A stretch of DNA of 64,000 nucleotides from CAVSNH01 sp963729275 (GTDB taxonomy: Bacteria > Actinomycetota > Acidimicrobiia > Acidimicrobiales > RAAP-2): NCBI GenBank assembly GCA_963729275.1, contig CAVSNH010000004.1, positions 781,799 through 845,798 of the forward strand, in the 5' to 3' direction. Position 1 is the stretch's first letter, and every line of letters begins with the position of its first letter. Below, piece after piece: positions 27,478 to 36,523 of this stretch. The notes beneath the pieces are model-generated. The model saw only the letters and a list, made by a program, of their open reading frames with translations. It was not told the origin of the DNA and did no database searches. A program made the position numbers and the translations under genes.

Positions 27478-27651
27478 TGTGGAGCGGATCTCCTCGCAGC
27501 TGTCGTGTCGCGAACACTATCGGGTACGGCCCATGGCGACCATGGGTCGGGTGCCTTGGCCATTTCGGCGGCTCCAGGGTAGGACTGCTGAGCAGCGGCG
27601 ACTTCGGGATCCATAGGTCGCACCGGCACTGGTGGGCGTCCACCAGTGCAG

Positions 27652-28281
27652 TCAACGACTCCTCGAGATGGTCCTCCTCCTCCGCCGCCAGCGAATGAAC
27701 GGTCCAGGATGACCTGCCTCGGGGTGGCGTATTCGGATCTCCCCGGTTGGTCCGAATGTCGAGATCCGTAATATCGGGCCGCCGGGGGTGGGCGGGGACA
27801 GAGATTGGAGCTGGACCGGCCGCGACCCGCCGACCAGCTGGACGGCCACTCCTTCGGGGACAAGGACCTCGATCGAACCCCAGGTCTCCAAGCAGAGGTT
27901 GATGTCCTGGGCGTCCCAGCTTGCTGTGGTGAGATCGAGCCGGGCCGCTCCGAATCCGGTGCTGACAGTCGTATCAGCGGCGAGTTGCCAGCCCGGGCCG
28001 AACAGCAGACCGGCATCGGCTGTTCGCAGCACGAGTGGTCTTGTCAGCCGCAGCCATGCGGGTGTGGGCCGGACCAACGGTGGAAGCGTGAGCATCGCTT
28101 CTTTGAGATCGGCGTGGTTGGAAGCGGTGCAAATATGCTCCAGTACCTCAACGAAGCGCTCGAGCGTCACCATTCCGTCACTGAACACGTCATGGAGGCG
28201 GGCAATAGCCGCGACCCGATCGTCTTCGTCCATCTCGTTCACGGGTGCAGGAACCAGTCGGCCATTGTTCACGGACTCCAT
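27652..28281 (-). CDS. DUF1707 protein with C-terminal LiaF/DUF2154-like domain
   Basis: About 209 aa from ATG 28281; ATG 28236 is also possible. Residues 16-55 (DEDDRVAAIARLHDVFSDGM, TLERFVEVLEHI) correspond to DUF1707. The second half has the repetitive beta pattern of cell-wall-active antibiotic response proteins: FGAARLDLTTASWD, TWGSIEVLVPEGVAVQL, ISTFGPTGEIRIRHP. No transmembrane helix lies between them. Role unknown, perhaps envelope stress. Confidence 0.7.
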   Translation of the reverse strand: MESVNNGRLVPAPVNEMDEDDRVAAIARLHDVFSDGMVTLERFVEVLEHICTASNHADLKEAMLTLPPLVRPTPAWLRLTRPLVLRTADAGLLFGPGWQLAADTTVSTGFGAARLDLTTASWDAQDINLCLETWGSIEVLVPEGVAVQLVGGSRPVQLQSLSPPTPGGPILRISTFGPTGEIRIRHPEAGHPGPFIRWRRRRRTISRSR

Positions 28282-28421
28282 CTTGACCCAGAAGGTCCGT
28301 GCGGGGATGACGAGGGCCCTGGATTTTGACCGGCTGGCCTCGGCCAAGAGAAGTGGACCACCCAATGGGCGACTTCAGCCTGGGACGGGGAACCAGGTTC
28401 GTGTCCCTTGGCTACATCAAA

Positions 28422-28461
28422 GGAACGGGCTCAGAGCCTCCTCGGAGGATGAGCCCATTCC
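28422..28461 (-). terminator. Hairpin downstream of the 28.5-28.9 kb frame
   Basis: GGAACGGGCTCA (28422-28433) pairs with TGAGCCCATTCC (28450-28461) with one mismatch, and CCTC/GAGG pair inside. It begins 14 nt after the stop at 28475. No U-tract follows. Confidence 0.55.
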
Positions 28462-28474
28462 CTCAAGTGTTAGA

Positions 28475-28921
28475 TCAGTTGACCGTCGCCGGGGTCAAAG
28501 CATGAATGTTGCCAGCGGAATCGATGCAAACCTTTGCCTTGAATACACCCGGAATCGGCGAGTCACCCGTGCCGCTCTGAGCAGTGACGGTGCCAGTTGC
28601 TGACTCCTCCGACGCGCCCGAGCCGTACTTGGCGACACACTTCGCGGTTAGCGTCTTTGAGGACTTCAGTTTCGGCGCATTGAATGTCGTCGTGTTGCCA
28701 TTGACCCAGCTGAAGGTTCCACCGCTCGCCAGTGACGTGGTGGCAACCGGCTTGGAACTTCCACCCGTGCTGCCTCCCTTACAACTGCTCAGGGTAATGG
28801 TGCCGCTGACACGTCCTGCCCCGCGGCCCGTACGCGAGCCCCGTCGTGCCCGGGCCGACCCGGGCAGCTGGCGGCGGAAGCCAACGCAAGGGGTCGACCC
28901 GGACAGTTGGCACATACCCAC
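28475..28921 (-). pseudogene. Remnant of a secreted protein (C-terminal part)
   Basis: The last 110 residues look real: SGTITLSSCKGG, then GGTFSWVNGNTTTFN, AKCVAKYGSGASEESATGTV and VFKAKVCIDSAGNIHALTP. This is the Cys-containing beta pattern of small secreted actinobacterial proteins, like the gene at 32832-33461. The N-terminal 38 residues (RRQLPGSARARRGSRTG) are out of character and there is no signal peptide, so the 5' part was probably lost. Confidence 0.55.
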
Positions 28922-29258
28922 CCGAACCGTCGAGGATTGTCTGAGCAGGCTGCTGCTGATGTCTAGTGGAAGAAACGGTGGAGATAACCCTGACGAACAG
29001 GCCCCTCACGAACCGCGAGAGCTGCCTGCGTGTGTCCCTTGCGTGCACACGGTCCCGGTCCCCCACAGAGCTCGGTCGATGAGATCGCGCTACACCTCAC
29101 CTGCGTTGTAAACGACGGCCACCGCCTTTCGTTACACATCCTTTGACCAGCACGTTCGAAACCTCTGAGGTTCCAGCCGCCCTGGACGGGAAAGACATAA
29201 AAGGCTACAAAGTCATCGCGGCCCTCGGCGACGGCAGGGTGTCGCGGAAAGCTGGGGG
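28922..29258. other. Intergenic upstream of sigma factor
   Basis: No gene recognised. It should carry the promoter of the sigma-factor operon; a possible extended A-rich element is GACATAAAAGG at about 29192-29202. Confidence 0.35.
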
Positions 29259-29875
29259 GTGACCGTGCTCGACTTCGAGGACAGGTTGCGAGCCGCACAG
29301 AAGGGTGACGGTGACGCGTTCGCCGCCATCTGGCGACAGTTCCAGCCAGGGCTCCTCCGCTACCTCAAGGTCAAGGCCGCACCGGTGGCCGAGGATCTCG
29401 CAGCCGATGTCTGGACCAGAGTCGTCCGGGCGTTACCGGCTTTCAAAGGAGATGAGCAGAGCTTCAAGGCGTGGCTATACACCACGGCGCGCAATCGACT
29501 GACCGATTGGTACCGGAGTAACCAGCGCCTGATGGAGGGCGTCGAGATCTCCCGCTTTGCGGACATGGCTGCTGATTACCACGTCGAACAGGAAGCAGCC
29601 GATCGCCTGGCCACGGATGCGGCCTTGGCGTTGATCGGTCAGCTCCCCCCGGCACAAGCCGAGGCAGTCATGCTTCGGGTCATCGCCGGTCTCGACGTGG
29701 CCCGGGTTGCCGAGTGATGGGACGGTCACCGGGTGCCGTTCGGGTGCTGTGCCATCGCGGGCTCAGGCTGCTTGAGGGGCGCCTTCAAGAGGGAGATCAG
29801 GGCATCGAGCAGGCGTCGGCCTGCCTGGCCGATGTCGCCTCGGCGCCGGTGCCCTCCACCTTGGAGTCCGCATGA
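29259..29875 (+). pseudogene. ECF RNA polymerase sigma factor, single frameshift in region 4
   Basis: GTG start at 29259. Region 2 is intact (FAAIWRQFQPGLLRYL, AEDLAADVWTRVVRALPAF, FKAWLYTTARNRLTDWYR), and region 4 begins LPPAQAEAVMLRVIAGLDVARVAE, then meets TGA at 29715. Shifting by -1 there (re-reading the G of GAG) restores V-MGRSPGAVRVLCHRGLRLL and continues to a TGA at 29873 that overlaps the next ATG. A lost G from GAG-GTG explains it. Without the shift the DNA-binding helix is missing. Either a recent lesion, a sequencing slip or, less likely, programmed frameshifting. Confidence 0.8.
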
Positions 29876-30831
29876 CGACGGAGGGGCGCATTTTCGACGT
29901 GACCGAACTCCTGTGGATCGACCCCGACGAGGATCTCGCGGCCGGTGGACTCGTTTCTCTGCCCGACGATTGCTCGACCCAGCTGCGGGAGCTCCTCGAG
30001 GCGGCCGCCGCTCCCGGGTACGCCCACGAGATGACTGGCGAGACATTCGTCCGCCGGACCTTCCGCGAGGCGTCGACCGGTTGGCGGCGCCCCCCCCACC
30101 GGGTCCGACGGCTGACCGCCGTCATCGGAGTGGGCGCGTCACTTTCGTTGATCGGGGCCAGCACCGGTCTGGCCGCCGCCCAGGTGCCCAACCCTGCGTC
30201 GAAGATCGTCCACAGCCTGTTCGGGGCGGCCAGTCCCTCTTCCGCTACCCCGTCCCCGACCAAGACTCGGGCCACCGCACTGACTGCCCGGGCGGCGTCC
30301 GCGGCATTGCCACCGGCATCGCCACCGGCATCGACGGTGCGGACCGGCTGCCGGAACGGATCGCAGGGTCACACGGCCAGTGGTTCGGCGACCGACGGCC
30401 CGTGCGTCGTCGTCCGGAGGTCTCACGCGTCCCCGTCGACGACTACTCCGGCCGTGCCATCCCCTTCGGGCGGTGCCACGGGCCAGACGAGCTCGGAGGG
30501 GTCCGGCGGGTCCGGTTCGGGTAAGTCCGGATCGGGATCGAGCGCCGGGAGTGGCAGTGGCGGCGGATCGAGCGGAGGCTCGGGTTCGCGAGGTGGCGGT
30601 GGCGGCAGCAACCGCGGAGGGTTCGGGGGAGCGGGCGGCGGCGGTCACAAGTGCGGGTCGGGGGGCGGATCGACGACGACCACGACCACCACGACAACCA
30701 CCACGACAACCACCACCACCACAACGATCATCACCACGCCGACCACCACAACAACGACCACCACGCTTTCTGGTAGCGCCGCCGCCTCGAACGCCGATTG
30801 CGACGGTTCCGGATCGCCAAACTCGGGATGA
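29872..30831 (+). CDS. Single-TM protein with Gly/Ser- and Thr-rich tail, sigma-factor partner
   Basis: 319 aa; its ATG overlaps the restored stop of the sigma factor, the position normally held by an anti-sigma factor. The first 80 residues are acidic/helical (IDPDEDLAAGG, STQLRELLEAA) with a basic stretch before one transmembrane helix (LTAVIGVGASLSLIGASTGLAAAQV). It is followed by VPNPASKIVHSLFG, a motif often seen in sigma-linked membrane proteins. The rest is low-complexity: Gly/Ser-rich, then about 18 consecutive Thr. It overlaps the peptidase gene by ATGA. A regulatory or wall-spanning role is inferred from position only. Confidence 0.6.
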   Translation: MTTEGRIFDVTELLWIDPDEDLAAGGLVSLPDDCSTQLRELLEAAAAPGYAHEMTGETFVRRTFREASTGWRRPPHRVRRLTAVIGVGASLSLIGASTGLAAAQVPNPASKIVHSLFGAASPSSATPSPTKTRATALTARAASAALPPASPPASTVRTGCRNGSQGHTASGSATDGPCVVVRRSHASPSTTTPAVPSPSGGATGQTSSEGSGGSGSGKSGSGSSAGSGSGGGSSGGSGSRGGGGGSNRGGFGGAGGGGHKCGSGGGSTTTTTTTTTTTTTTTTTTIITTPTTTTTTTTLSGSAAASNADCDGSGSPNSG

Positions 30832-31760
30832 TCGAGATGCGTCGGCACAGCGATGGGTGGCCACGTCGCCGCCCACGGTTTTGGCTTGCGGCAACAGTTC
30901 TCGTAGCCCTGCCGTTGACGGTGTGGGCCGCGACCACACTGTCGGGTGGCCCGGGCGCGTCGGCCCCGAAGGTCAGCGCCCTCTCTGCTCCCGCCGCCCG
31001 CCCGACCGCCGGGCCCGAGCTGCCCGCCGGCAACGGCAATGGCAACGGCAATGGCAACGGGCCCGGGAAGGGCCACAAGTCCGGGGTAGTGACGTCGGTG
31101 AACTGGGCGGGCTATATCGACACAGGGACCACCTTCTCGAGCGTCGCCGGCGACTGGGTGCAACCCACGGCCACCTGTCCGCAGAATCAGGTCCAGCAGG
31201 CCGCCTTCTGGGTCGGGATCGGCGGCTACGTGCAAGGTGATACCGACGTCGAGCAGATCGGGACCGACTCCGATTGCCTGAAGAAAAAGGGCGAGAAGAA
31301 TCCGGGCGGACCGAACTACTACGCCTGGTACCAGATGTACCCGCAGAGCCTGGCGGTGCTGCCCACGAGCAGCTATCCCGTCTCACCCGGGCAGAGCATC
31401 GTGGCCAGCGTCACCGTGTCCGGGGCCAACCGATACACGCTCGAGATCATCGACTACGGACACTGGACGTACTCGACCGTGCGATCGCAGGCGTCTCAGC
31501 CGGCGGACGCCTCGGCCGAGTGGATCACGGAGGCTCCATCGAGCTGCAACAACGGCGGGAAGTGCAAGGTCCTGCCTCTCGCCGACTTCAGCTCGATCGC
31601 CTATTCGAACGCTTCCGCCAACGGCGAGGCCATCTCGGGGTCGGGCTTGACCGACACCCAGGTCAACATGACGACCAAGAATGGGAAGACCACGAAGGCG
31701 GCCCCTAGTTCGCTCGGCGCCGGGGGTAACTCGTTCTCGGTCACCTGGGAGAGCAACTGA
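30828..31760 (+). CDS. G1-type (eqolisin-like) glutamic endopeptidase, secreted
   Basis: 310 aa from ATG 30828 (ATGA overlap). N-terminal signal/anchor (FWLAATVLVALPLTVWAATT), a Pro/Ala and GNGNGNGNG linker, then the peptidase: VTSVNWAGYIDTG, FSSVAGDWVQPTATCP with the candidate catalytic Gln, AFWVGIGGYV, DVEQIGTDSDC, YYAWYQMYPQ, and AEWITEAPSSC with the candidate catalytic Glu. The family cleaves proteins at acidic pH and does not need metal. Its place behind a sigma factor suggests stress- or starvation-controlled secretion. Confidence 0.85.
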   Translation: MIEMRRHSDGWPRRRPRFWLAATVLVALPLTVWAATTLSGGPGASAPKVSALSAPAARPTAGPELPAGNGNGNGNGNGPGKGHKSGVVTSVNWAGYIDTGTTFSSVAGDWVQPTATCPQNQVQQAAFWVGIGGYVQGDTDVEQIGTDSDCLKKKGEKNPGGPNYYAWYQMYPQSLAVLPTSSYPVSPGQSIVASVTVSGANRYTLEIIDYGHWTYSTVRSQASQPADASAEWITEAPSSCNNGGKCKVLPLADFSSIAYSNASANGEAISGSGLTDTQVNMTTKNGKTTKAAPSSLGAGGNSFSVTWESN

Positions 31761-31856
31761 CCTCGTGCCGTCCTCTTGGCCGACCGGCTCCGGCAGCCAT
31801 GAGCGGAGCGGCCGAGCCGGTGCCGGGAATGATGGTGGTCGGCTGGCCAGAGGGTC

Positions 31857-32415
31857 TTGTCAGCCCTGTGGGCGAGAGGAGTGGCTGACGTCGGGGAGGG
31901 CGGGCTCTGCGACATGCCGACCACCGAGGCCCGTGGCGTCAGGGAGGCCGAGGCCCTCAGGGCTGCGGCCGTGCTGGACGTGTCTGACGATGCCTTCTTC
32001 CGCTGCCCGGACGGATCTCTGGAGGTCGAGCACGAGGCGGTCGGCAAACGTCTGGCCGGGTTGCCAAACCGCGACGGGACCGAGATGGTCTACGCACCGC
32101 ACCCTGCCGACGGCCATGCCGACCATCTGGCCGCCCATCACATCGCCGCCCGGGCGCTCGATCTCGTCGGGCTCGATGTCGCCATCTGCGGCTACGAGGT
32201 ATGGACGCCGCTGCCCCATGTGGACTTCGTATGGCCCATCGACGAGCACGTCGAGCGAAAGCTCGAAGCCATCCGGAGCCACCGCTCGCAGCTCGACCGT
32301 TTCCGGCTGGATGCGGCGGCCGAGGGGACTGGCCGCCTACCGTGGCGCCCTGCTCGGAGGGTGTCGCTACGCCGAGGCCTTCGCCTGCGTTGAGTCGCAG
32401 GTGGCGAAGCCGTAA
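31857..32415 (+). pseudogene. PIG-L deacetylase remnant
   Basis: The middle of a PIG-L (LmbE/MshB-type) zinc deacetylase is visible: MPTTEARGVREAEALRAA, YAPHPADGHADHLAAHHIAA, GYEVWTPLPHVDFVWPID, EAIRSHRSQL. The N-terminal third with the zinc motif HPDDE is missing, and near 32325 the frame shifts before the typical ending LAAYRGALLGGCRYAEAF, which runs to 32415. Truncated and frameshifted, hence non-functional. Confidence 0.75.
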
Positions 32416-32831
32416 GCGACGCCACCTTCTACATCGGCGACTCGTCCCTCCTCGACGTTGTGGTGAGCTCGAACCCCCGGTCGCCTCCTGATGCGTAACG
32501 AAGTCTGTCGGTACGGGTGGTATCCCCTCCAGGCGTCTTCCACCGGAGGCGTTGGGGCGTCCAGCACAAACCCCAGTGGTTCTCGATTGTTTGGCAACGG
32601 ATGTCGAATCTGTAACGGTTTGGAGGGGTCGTTCGTTGTAAATGGTGGATTCGGGGTGGTTCGCGCAGGCCCGTTCGAAGAACGAGTCAGTGAGCACACG
32701 TTCAATCTCTGGCTTGTGCGGTTCTCTGGACGACGAGTCGTCGACGCAAGCAGCGAATCACAGTCAGAGTCGACAGAAATATGACTCAGATACGACCGAA
32801 ACAATAAGGCAAAACAACGACAGGAAGGGAA
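32416..32831. other. Intergenic, promoter region of secreted protein
   Basis: No gene. The last 70 nt are A-rich, unlike the surroundings, and end in CAGGAAGGGAA before the start at 32832. Confidence 0.45.
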
Positions 32832-33461
32832 ATGATGAAATCTAGAAGGATGCTTCTAGTAATGGCTGCCGTGGTAATGCCCATCGCAGCGGTCGCCGGG
32901 GTCGGCGTCACCAACGCCTGGGCCGGCACTGTGACCGCGACGGGAACCGTCACTTGTACCGGGGTCGCAGGATCGGCCAAGTTCAGCCCAGCGCTGAAGG
33001 CGTCAGGTCCGACCATGGGGACGGAGAAGATTACCGCCAAGATCACCCTGAGCCACTGCACCACGAGCGGCAGCAACGTGTCCGGCACCGGCACGGGCTT
33101 GGCCAAGGGAACCATCACGGACAGCACCGGCAGCAGCTGCACAGGCCTCTTCGGAGTCATTAATGTCACCGCTGCGCTTCCCGTGAAGTGGAAGGGCTTC
33201 AGCGCGAAGATTGCTGCGAGCACCCTCAAGATCACCCAGGTTGACGGGGAGGCCGCGGGAGGCAACGGGAACCCAGCCTTCGCATGGGGGAGCCAGGCGC
33301 AGAGCACGACGAATCCCGCCACGGTCACCGGGTCCTTCCCCACCACCAGCGGCCACGGCGAAATCGACGCCAGCATCTCCGCGGGGACGCTGGCGAGCCA
33401 ATGCTCGTCGAAGAAGGGCATCAAGGCACTCGACTTCTCCGCAGGGAGCGTCACCTCCTAG
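32832..33461 (+). CDS. Small secreted protein, Cys-containing beta type
   Basis: 209 aa. ATG with AGGAAGGG upstream. Signal peptide MMKSRRMLLVMAAVVMPIAA, cleavage probably after NAWA. The mature part alternates Thr/Ser/Gly with Cys at intervals: VTATGTVTCTGVAG, ITLSHCTTSGSN, SSCTGLFGVINV, LASQCSSKKG, suggesting a disulfide-bonded beta sandwich. Very similar in style to the remnant at 28.5 kb. Function unknown. A strong hairpin terminator follows. Confidence 0.75.
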   Translation: MMKSRRMLLVMAAVVMPIAAVAGVGVTNAWAGTVTATGTVTCTGVAGSAKFSPALKASGPTMGTEKITAKITLSHCTTSGSNVSGTGTGLAKGTITDSTGSSCTGLFGVINVTAALPVKWKGFSAKIAASTLKITQVDGEAAGGNGNPAFAWGSQAQSTTNPATVTGSFPTTSGHGEIDASISAGTLASQCSSKKGIKALDFSAGSVTS

Positions 33462-33512
33462 GTAAGCCCATTCAAAACCTGGTGCCCGTTGGGGCCAGGG
33501 AAGAGTTGATGA

Positions 33513-33545
33513 AAGGGAGGCGGGACCTCTGGTCCCGCCTCCCTT
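33513..33545 (+). terminator. Strong hairpin terminator
   Basis: AAGGGAGGCGGGACC pairs perfectly (15 bp) with GGTCCCGCCTCCCTT across a TCT loop, 51 nt after the stop of the secreted protein. The left arm is preceded by GA and the right arm followed by CGTCG, so it lacks a classical T tract, as is common in high-GC Actinobacteria. Confidence 0.85.
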
Positions 33546-33593
33546 CGTCGTCGCCCATCTGTTCCGCCCATCCTGCGCGATGCTCTTGGCGCG

Positions 33594-34163
33594 ATGGCCA
33601 AAAGGAAGCAAAGCCAGCGAGCCCGCCGCTCGGCAACGGTTGGTGCGAAGGGACAACGACGACGTAGGGACCAGCGGGAGCGTCGGGCCGCTTCTGCCGC
33701 CGCAGCGCACAGACTGCGGAGCCTGACCGTCGTACGCGGCCGCGAGTTGGAACGACGATTCGCCGACCTGCTCTGGCCGGCGCTCATCACGATCGTGTTC
33801 GCGGTCCTCGGCACCCTGTACTTCGCCCGATCGGGACCGGTCGTGGAGCACAGGCCGTCCCTGTGGGTCTCACACGACGACCTCCTTGTCTCGCTGACGG
33901 CCTCCAGTGCCTTTGTCCACGGCCACCTCTCCTCGGTCTATGGACACGGCCTTCTCGCCTTTCCGGGCTCTCTCGTTCTCTTCGTCCCGATCGCCATCTT
34001 CAGCGAAAGCTTCTCCACGACGCTGGTCAAGATCTCCACCGTCAAGGACCACCTCGTCACGACCTCGACCACCGCGGTGATCCGCACGGTCATTCTCGGA
34101 CTAGAGGTTCCCGGCTGGGGCGCACGCCTTGTCACCAAACCTTCGGTCTCGCTCACATCGTGA
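33594..34163 (+). CDS. Membrane protein, probably truncated
   Basis: 189 aa. Very basic N-terminus (KRKQSQRARRSATVGAKGQR), then one clear transmembrane helix (LLWPALITIVFAVLGTLYFA), an extracellular PSLWVSHDDLLVSLTASSAF segment and another hydrophobic stretch (GLLAFPGSLVLFVPIAIF). The opening resembles longer multi-TM actinobacterial proteins of about 450-550 aa, so this may be a cut-down copy. Function unknown. Confidence 0.5.
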   Translation: MAKRKQSQRARRSATVGAKGQRRRRDQRERRAASAAAAHRLRSLTVVRGRELERRFADLLWPALITIVFAVLGTLYFARSGPVVEHRPSLWVSHDDLLVSLTASSAFVHGHLSSVYGHGLLAFPGSLVLFVPIAIFSESFSTTLVKISTVKDHLVTTSTTAVIRTVILGLEVPGWGARLVTKPSVSLTS

Positions 34164-34251
34164 CGCTCCCCAACGGAGGAATGAAAGTATCCGTCCGTCG
34201 CCCGAAACAAACTACGGCACCTCACGGGCCAACACTGGAGGTGTGAAGGTC

Positions 34252-35172
34252 ATGAGCCGATCCCGAGTGGATCGACAACAGCTCGACAGGGACGGAAGAC
34301 GTCATTCGACGACCGGGCGAGTCTGGCCGCCGCCGAGCCAGGGACTCGTGGACGCATCGCCCTCCCGGCGCCAGACGGAGATGCCGGCGACCCGATCATC
34401 CCATAGGTCAGATTCGGCGTTCTGGCAGCGTGGGCGGCACCGGTCGTCGTTGGTGGCGGGGCCCTCCTCGAGCTCGAAGATGCGTAGGGCGAGACCCGTG
34501 CGGTCGCGCCGGTGGGGCAAGTCACTGAGCCGGTCCGGACTCATCCTCGGGGCCGGCGTCGTGGTGATCATCCTGGCGGTGACCCTGCCTGGGGTGTTCG
34601 GGAACTCTGACTCCTTCCCGGCGCCCAGCGAGGCCACCCTTGCCGGTTTGAGCATGCCCCAGCGCATCGTGGCCATCGCCCAGAGCCAGATCGGGTACCG
34701 CACCGAACCTTCCAGGTCCTACTGCAACAAGTTCAGCGCCTACTGGAATGAGGGCACGGCAGGCTGCCCGAGCGGTGAGTTGGCCGAGGAGTGGTGCGCC
34801 GACTTCGCTGCCTGGGCCTGGCGGGAGGCCGGAGTGCAATTCACTCACGGCTATGGCCCGGGAGAGATCAACGGCGGCGCCGTCAGCTTCTACGAGTGGG
34901 GCGTCGCCAACGGCGAGTGGCACCCGGCGACGACCGGATACGTGGCTTCGCCCGGCGACGTGGCAATCTACGGCCTCTCGGTCGGGGCAGATCCATCGGC
35001 CGTGCATGTAGCGATCGTCACCAACGACGCGCCTGGCCAGCTGGGCCCTGATGTGGTGAACGGGGATGGCGATCGGACGGGCTTCTCCGTGGTAGAGACC
35101 GGGACCGACCAGGTGTATGCCGACGCTGGCAATGGCGACTCCACGCTCGCTGGCTACGTGAGCCCGTCCTAG
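34252..35172 (+). CDS. CHAP-like secreted cysteine amidase/peptidase
   Basis: 306 aa from ATG 34252 (GGAGG about 18 nt upstream, GAAGG nearer). The N-terminal 100 residues are basic and disordered, followed by one transmembrane/signal segment (LILGAGVVVIILAVTLPGVF). The C-terminal domain has the CHAP/NlpC order: IVAIAQSQIGYRTEP, then EEWCADFAAWAWREAG with the candidate catalytic Cys, SPGDVAIYG, and VHVAIVTND with the candidate His. Likely a peptidoglycan amidase anchored outside the membrane. Confidence 0.78.
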   Translation: MSRSRVDRQQLDRDGRRHSTTGRVWPPPSQGLVDASPSRRQTEMPATRSSHRSDSAFWQRGRHRSSLVAGPSSSSKMRRARPVRSRRWGKSLSRSGLILGAGVVVIILAVTLPGVFGNSDSFPAPSEATLAGLSMPQRIVAIAQSQIGYRTEPSRSYCNKFSAYWNEGTAGCPSGELAEEWCADFAAWAWREAGVQFTHGYGPGEINGGAVSFYEWGVANGEWHPATTGYVASPGDVAIYGLSVGADPSAVHVAIVTNDAPGQLGPDVVNGDGDRTGFSVVETGTDQVYADAGNGDSTLAGYVSPS

Positions 35173-35668
35173 CCTTCCCAGCCTGGAGCGGTGACGTCCT
35201 CCAGGAAGCGTGGGCGAGCTCGGTGCGGTCGGCCTCGAGGCGGCTGGAGCACCCAGATTGGGAGGTGACGTCCGCGGTGCTGAGAACCCGGGAGCTGCGC
35301 AAGGGCAGGAGGGCGGCGCCCGGCCGAACGACCGACCCGATCGCAGGCCGAGTGGCGAGCCAGGTCTCCCTACCCCGTGCACCTTGAACTCCTAGCCTCT
35401 GTCCTGAGGGGAGCTGGTGGACTCGATCGAGGTCCATGATGAACGTCGGGTCCATCCCAGATTCCGCATTCCGGGGGCGGTTCGAACACGCTCCACGTGG
35501 CAGTCCCAACCTTGAGAGGGTCAAGGATGACGACGCGCCGAACAGCGATTCTGACGTTTTACCAGGCTGCGCCAGGTCTGGAGTTCTCGGCGTTTGCTGC
35601 TGTTTGGGCTTCTTTTTCGTGAGATGGGGCACGCCAGGGGCACGAACCCGGCCTGATTGAATGGGATC
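35173..35668. other. Intergenic with recombinase-tail remnant
   Basis: No gene. It holds the copy A repeat (35405-35520). The right part is T-rich (GTTTGGGCTTCTTTTTCGTGAG, 35605-35626) and may be the promoter of the methyltransferase. Confidence 0.45.
35405..35520 (+). repeat. Serine-recombinase 3'-end remnant (copy A)
   Basis: Matches the end of the recombinase gene at 55602-55746 almost base for base from GGTGGACTCGATCGAGGTCC through GTTCGAACACGCTCC to CTTGAGAGGG, and still reads ELVDSIEVHDERRVHPRFRI. It lacks a 23-nt block (GGGGTTCGAACCCGTG...) present in the 55.7-kb copy. The rest of the recombinase is absent. Confidence 0.85.
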
Positions 35669-36523
35669 GTGGCAGACGTACCGCTATCGGATTTGCCCGC
35701 CGACGAAAAGGCCGAGCGAGCTTCGAGCTTCGGAGAGGTCGCCGAGACCTACGAGGCGTTCCGCCCGGGTCCGTCGAACGCCGCGATCGACTGGGTCCTG
35801 GAAGACCGGCACGTCGTAGCGGCCCTTGACCTCGGGGCCGGAACGGGAGCCTGCACCCGTCTACTACTAGCCCACGCCGACCATGTCAGCGCTGTCGAAC
35901 CTGATGAACGGATGCGGGCGGTGCTCAATACCGAAGTGCCGACGGCAACGGTGCTCCCCGGACAAGGGGAGTCGATCCCTCTCCCGGATTCCAGCGTCGA
36001 TGCGGTCTTCGCTTCGTCGTCGTGGCACTGGATGGAGCCTGAACCCACGCTACGGGAAGTGGCAAGGGTGTTGCGGCCAGGCGGCGTGCTCGGTGTCATG
36101 TGGTCGGGCCCCGATCCCGAGGGTCCCTTCATGGTCCAAGCCAGAGCCTTACTGGAATCGCAGTCCTTGGATGCCGAGAGTGCTACCGACGAACACCAGC
36201 CCGATTCCTCGCAGGAGAGCCTCGCCGACGTCGTATTAGCCGACGCCGACCGTCCCTCGTCGACTTTGGTGATTCCCGTCAACCGATCTGTTCCACTTGA
36301 CCAACCTGAGTTCGCCGAGTTCCGCTGGGACCTCGCCCTGACCGCCGATCAGATGATCGGGCTCATGAGCACGCTGTCGTTGTTCATACTGATGACTCAG
36401 GAACGTCGTTTGAGAATCTTCAGCGAGACGAGACGGCTTCTGCGCGACGCTCTCGGAATCGACGGTCAGATCACCGCTGACGTCGCCTTCAAGACTGAGG
36501 CTTGGAGAACCCGCAAACGCTGA
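35669..36523 (+). CDS. SAM-dependent methyltransferase
   Basis: 284 aa from GTG 35669 (a TTG 12 nt earlier is possible). Class I fold: ALDLGAGTGACTRLLL (motif I), ADHVSAVEPDERM, GQGESIPLPDSSVDAVFASS (motif II/III, followed by the WHWME signature of this subgroup) and RVLRPGGVLGVMW. The C-terminal 120 residues form a helical cap. The subgroup is often annotated as class I SAM-dependent methyltransferase of unknown substrate. It stands alone beside the recombinase-tail remnant. Confidence 0.85.
   Translation: MADVPLSDLPADEKAERASSFGEVAETYEAFRPGPSNAAIDWVLEDRHVVAALDLGAGTGACTRLLLAHADHVSAVEPDERMRAVLNTEVPTATVLPGQGESIPLPDSSVDAVFASSSWHWMEPEPTLREVARVLRPGGVLGVMWSGPDPEGPFMVQARALLESQSLDAESATDEHQPDSSQESLADVVLADADRPSSTLVIPVNRSVPLDQPEFAEFRWDLALTADQMIGLMSTLSLFILMTQERRLRIFSETRRLLRDALGIDGQITADVAFKTEAWRTRKR

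Noticed and set aside
30671..30768. ACC/ACN-rich tandem repeat considered as a CRISPR or satellite
   Set aside because: No spacer structure; it encodes a poly-Thr stretch in an open frame.
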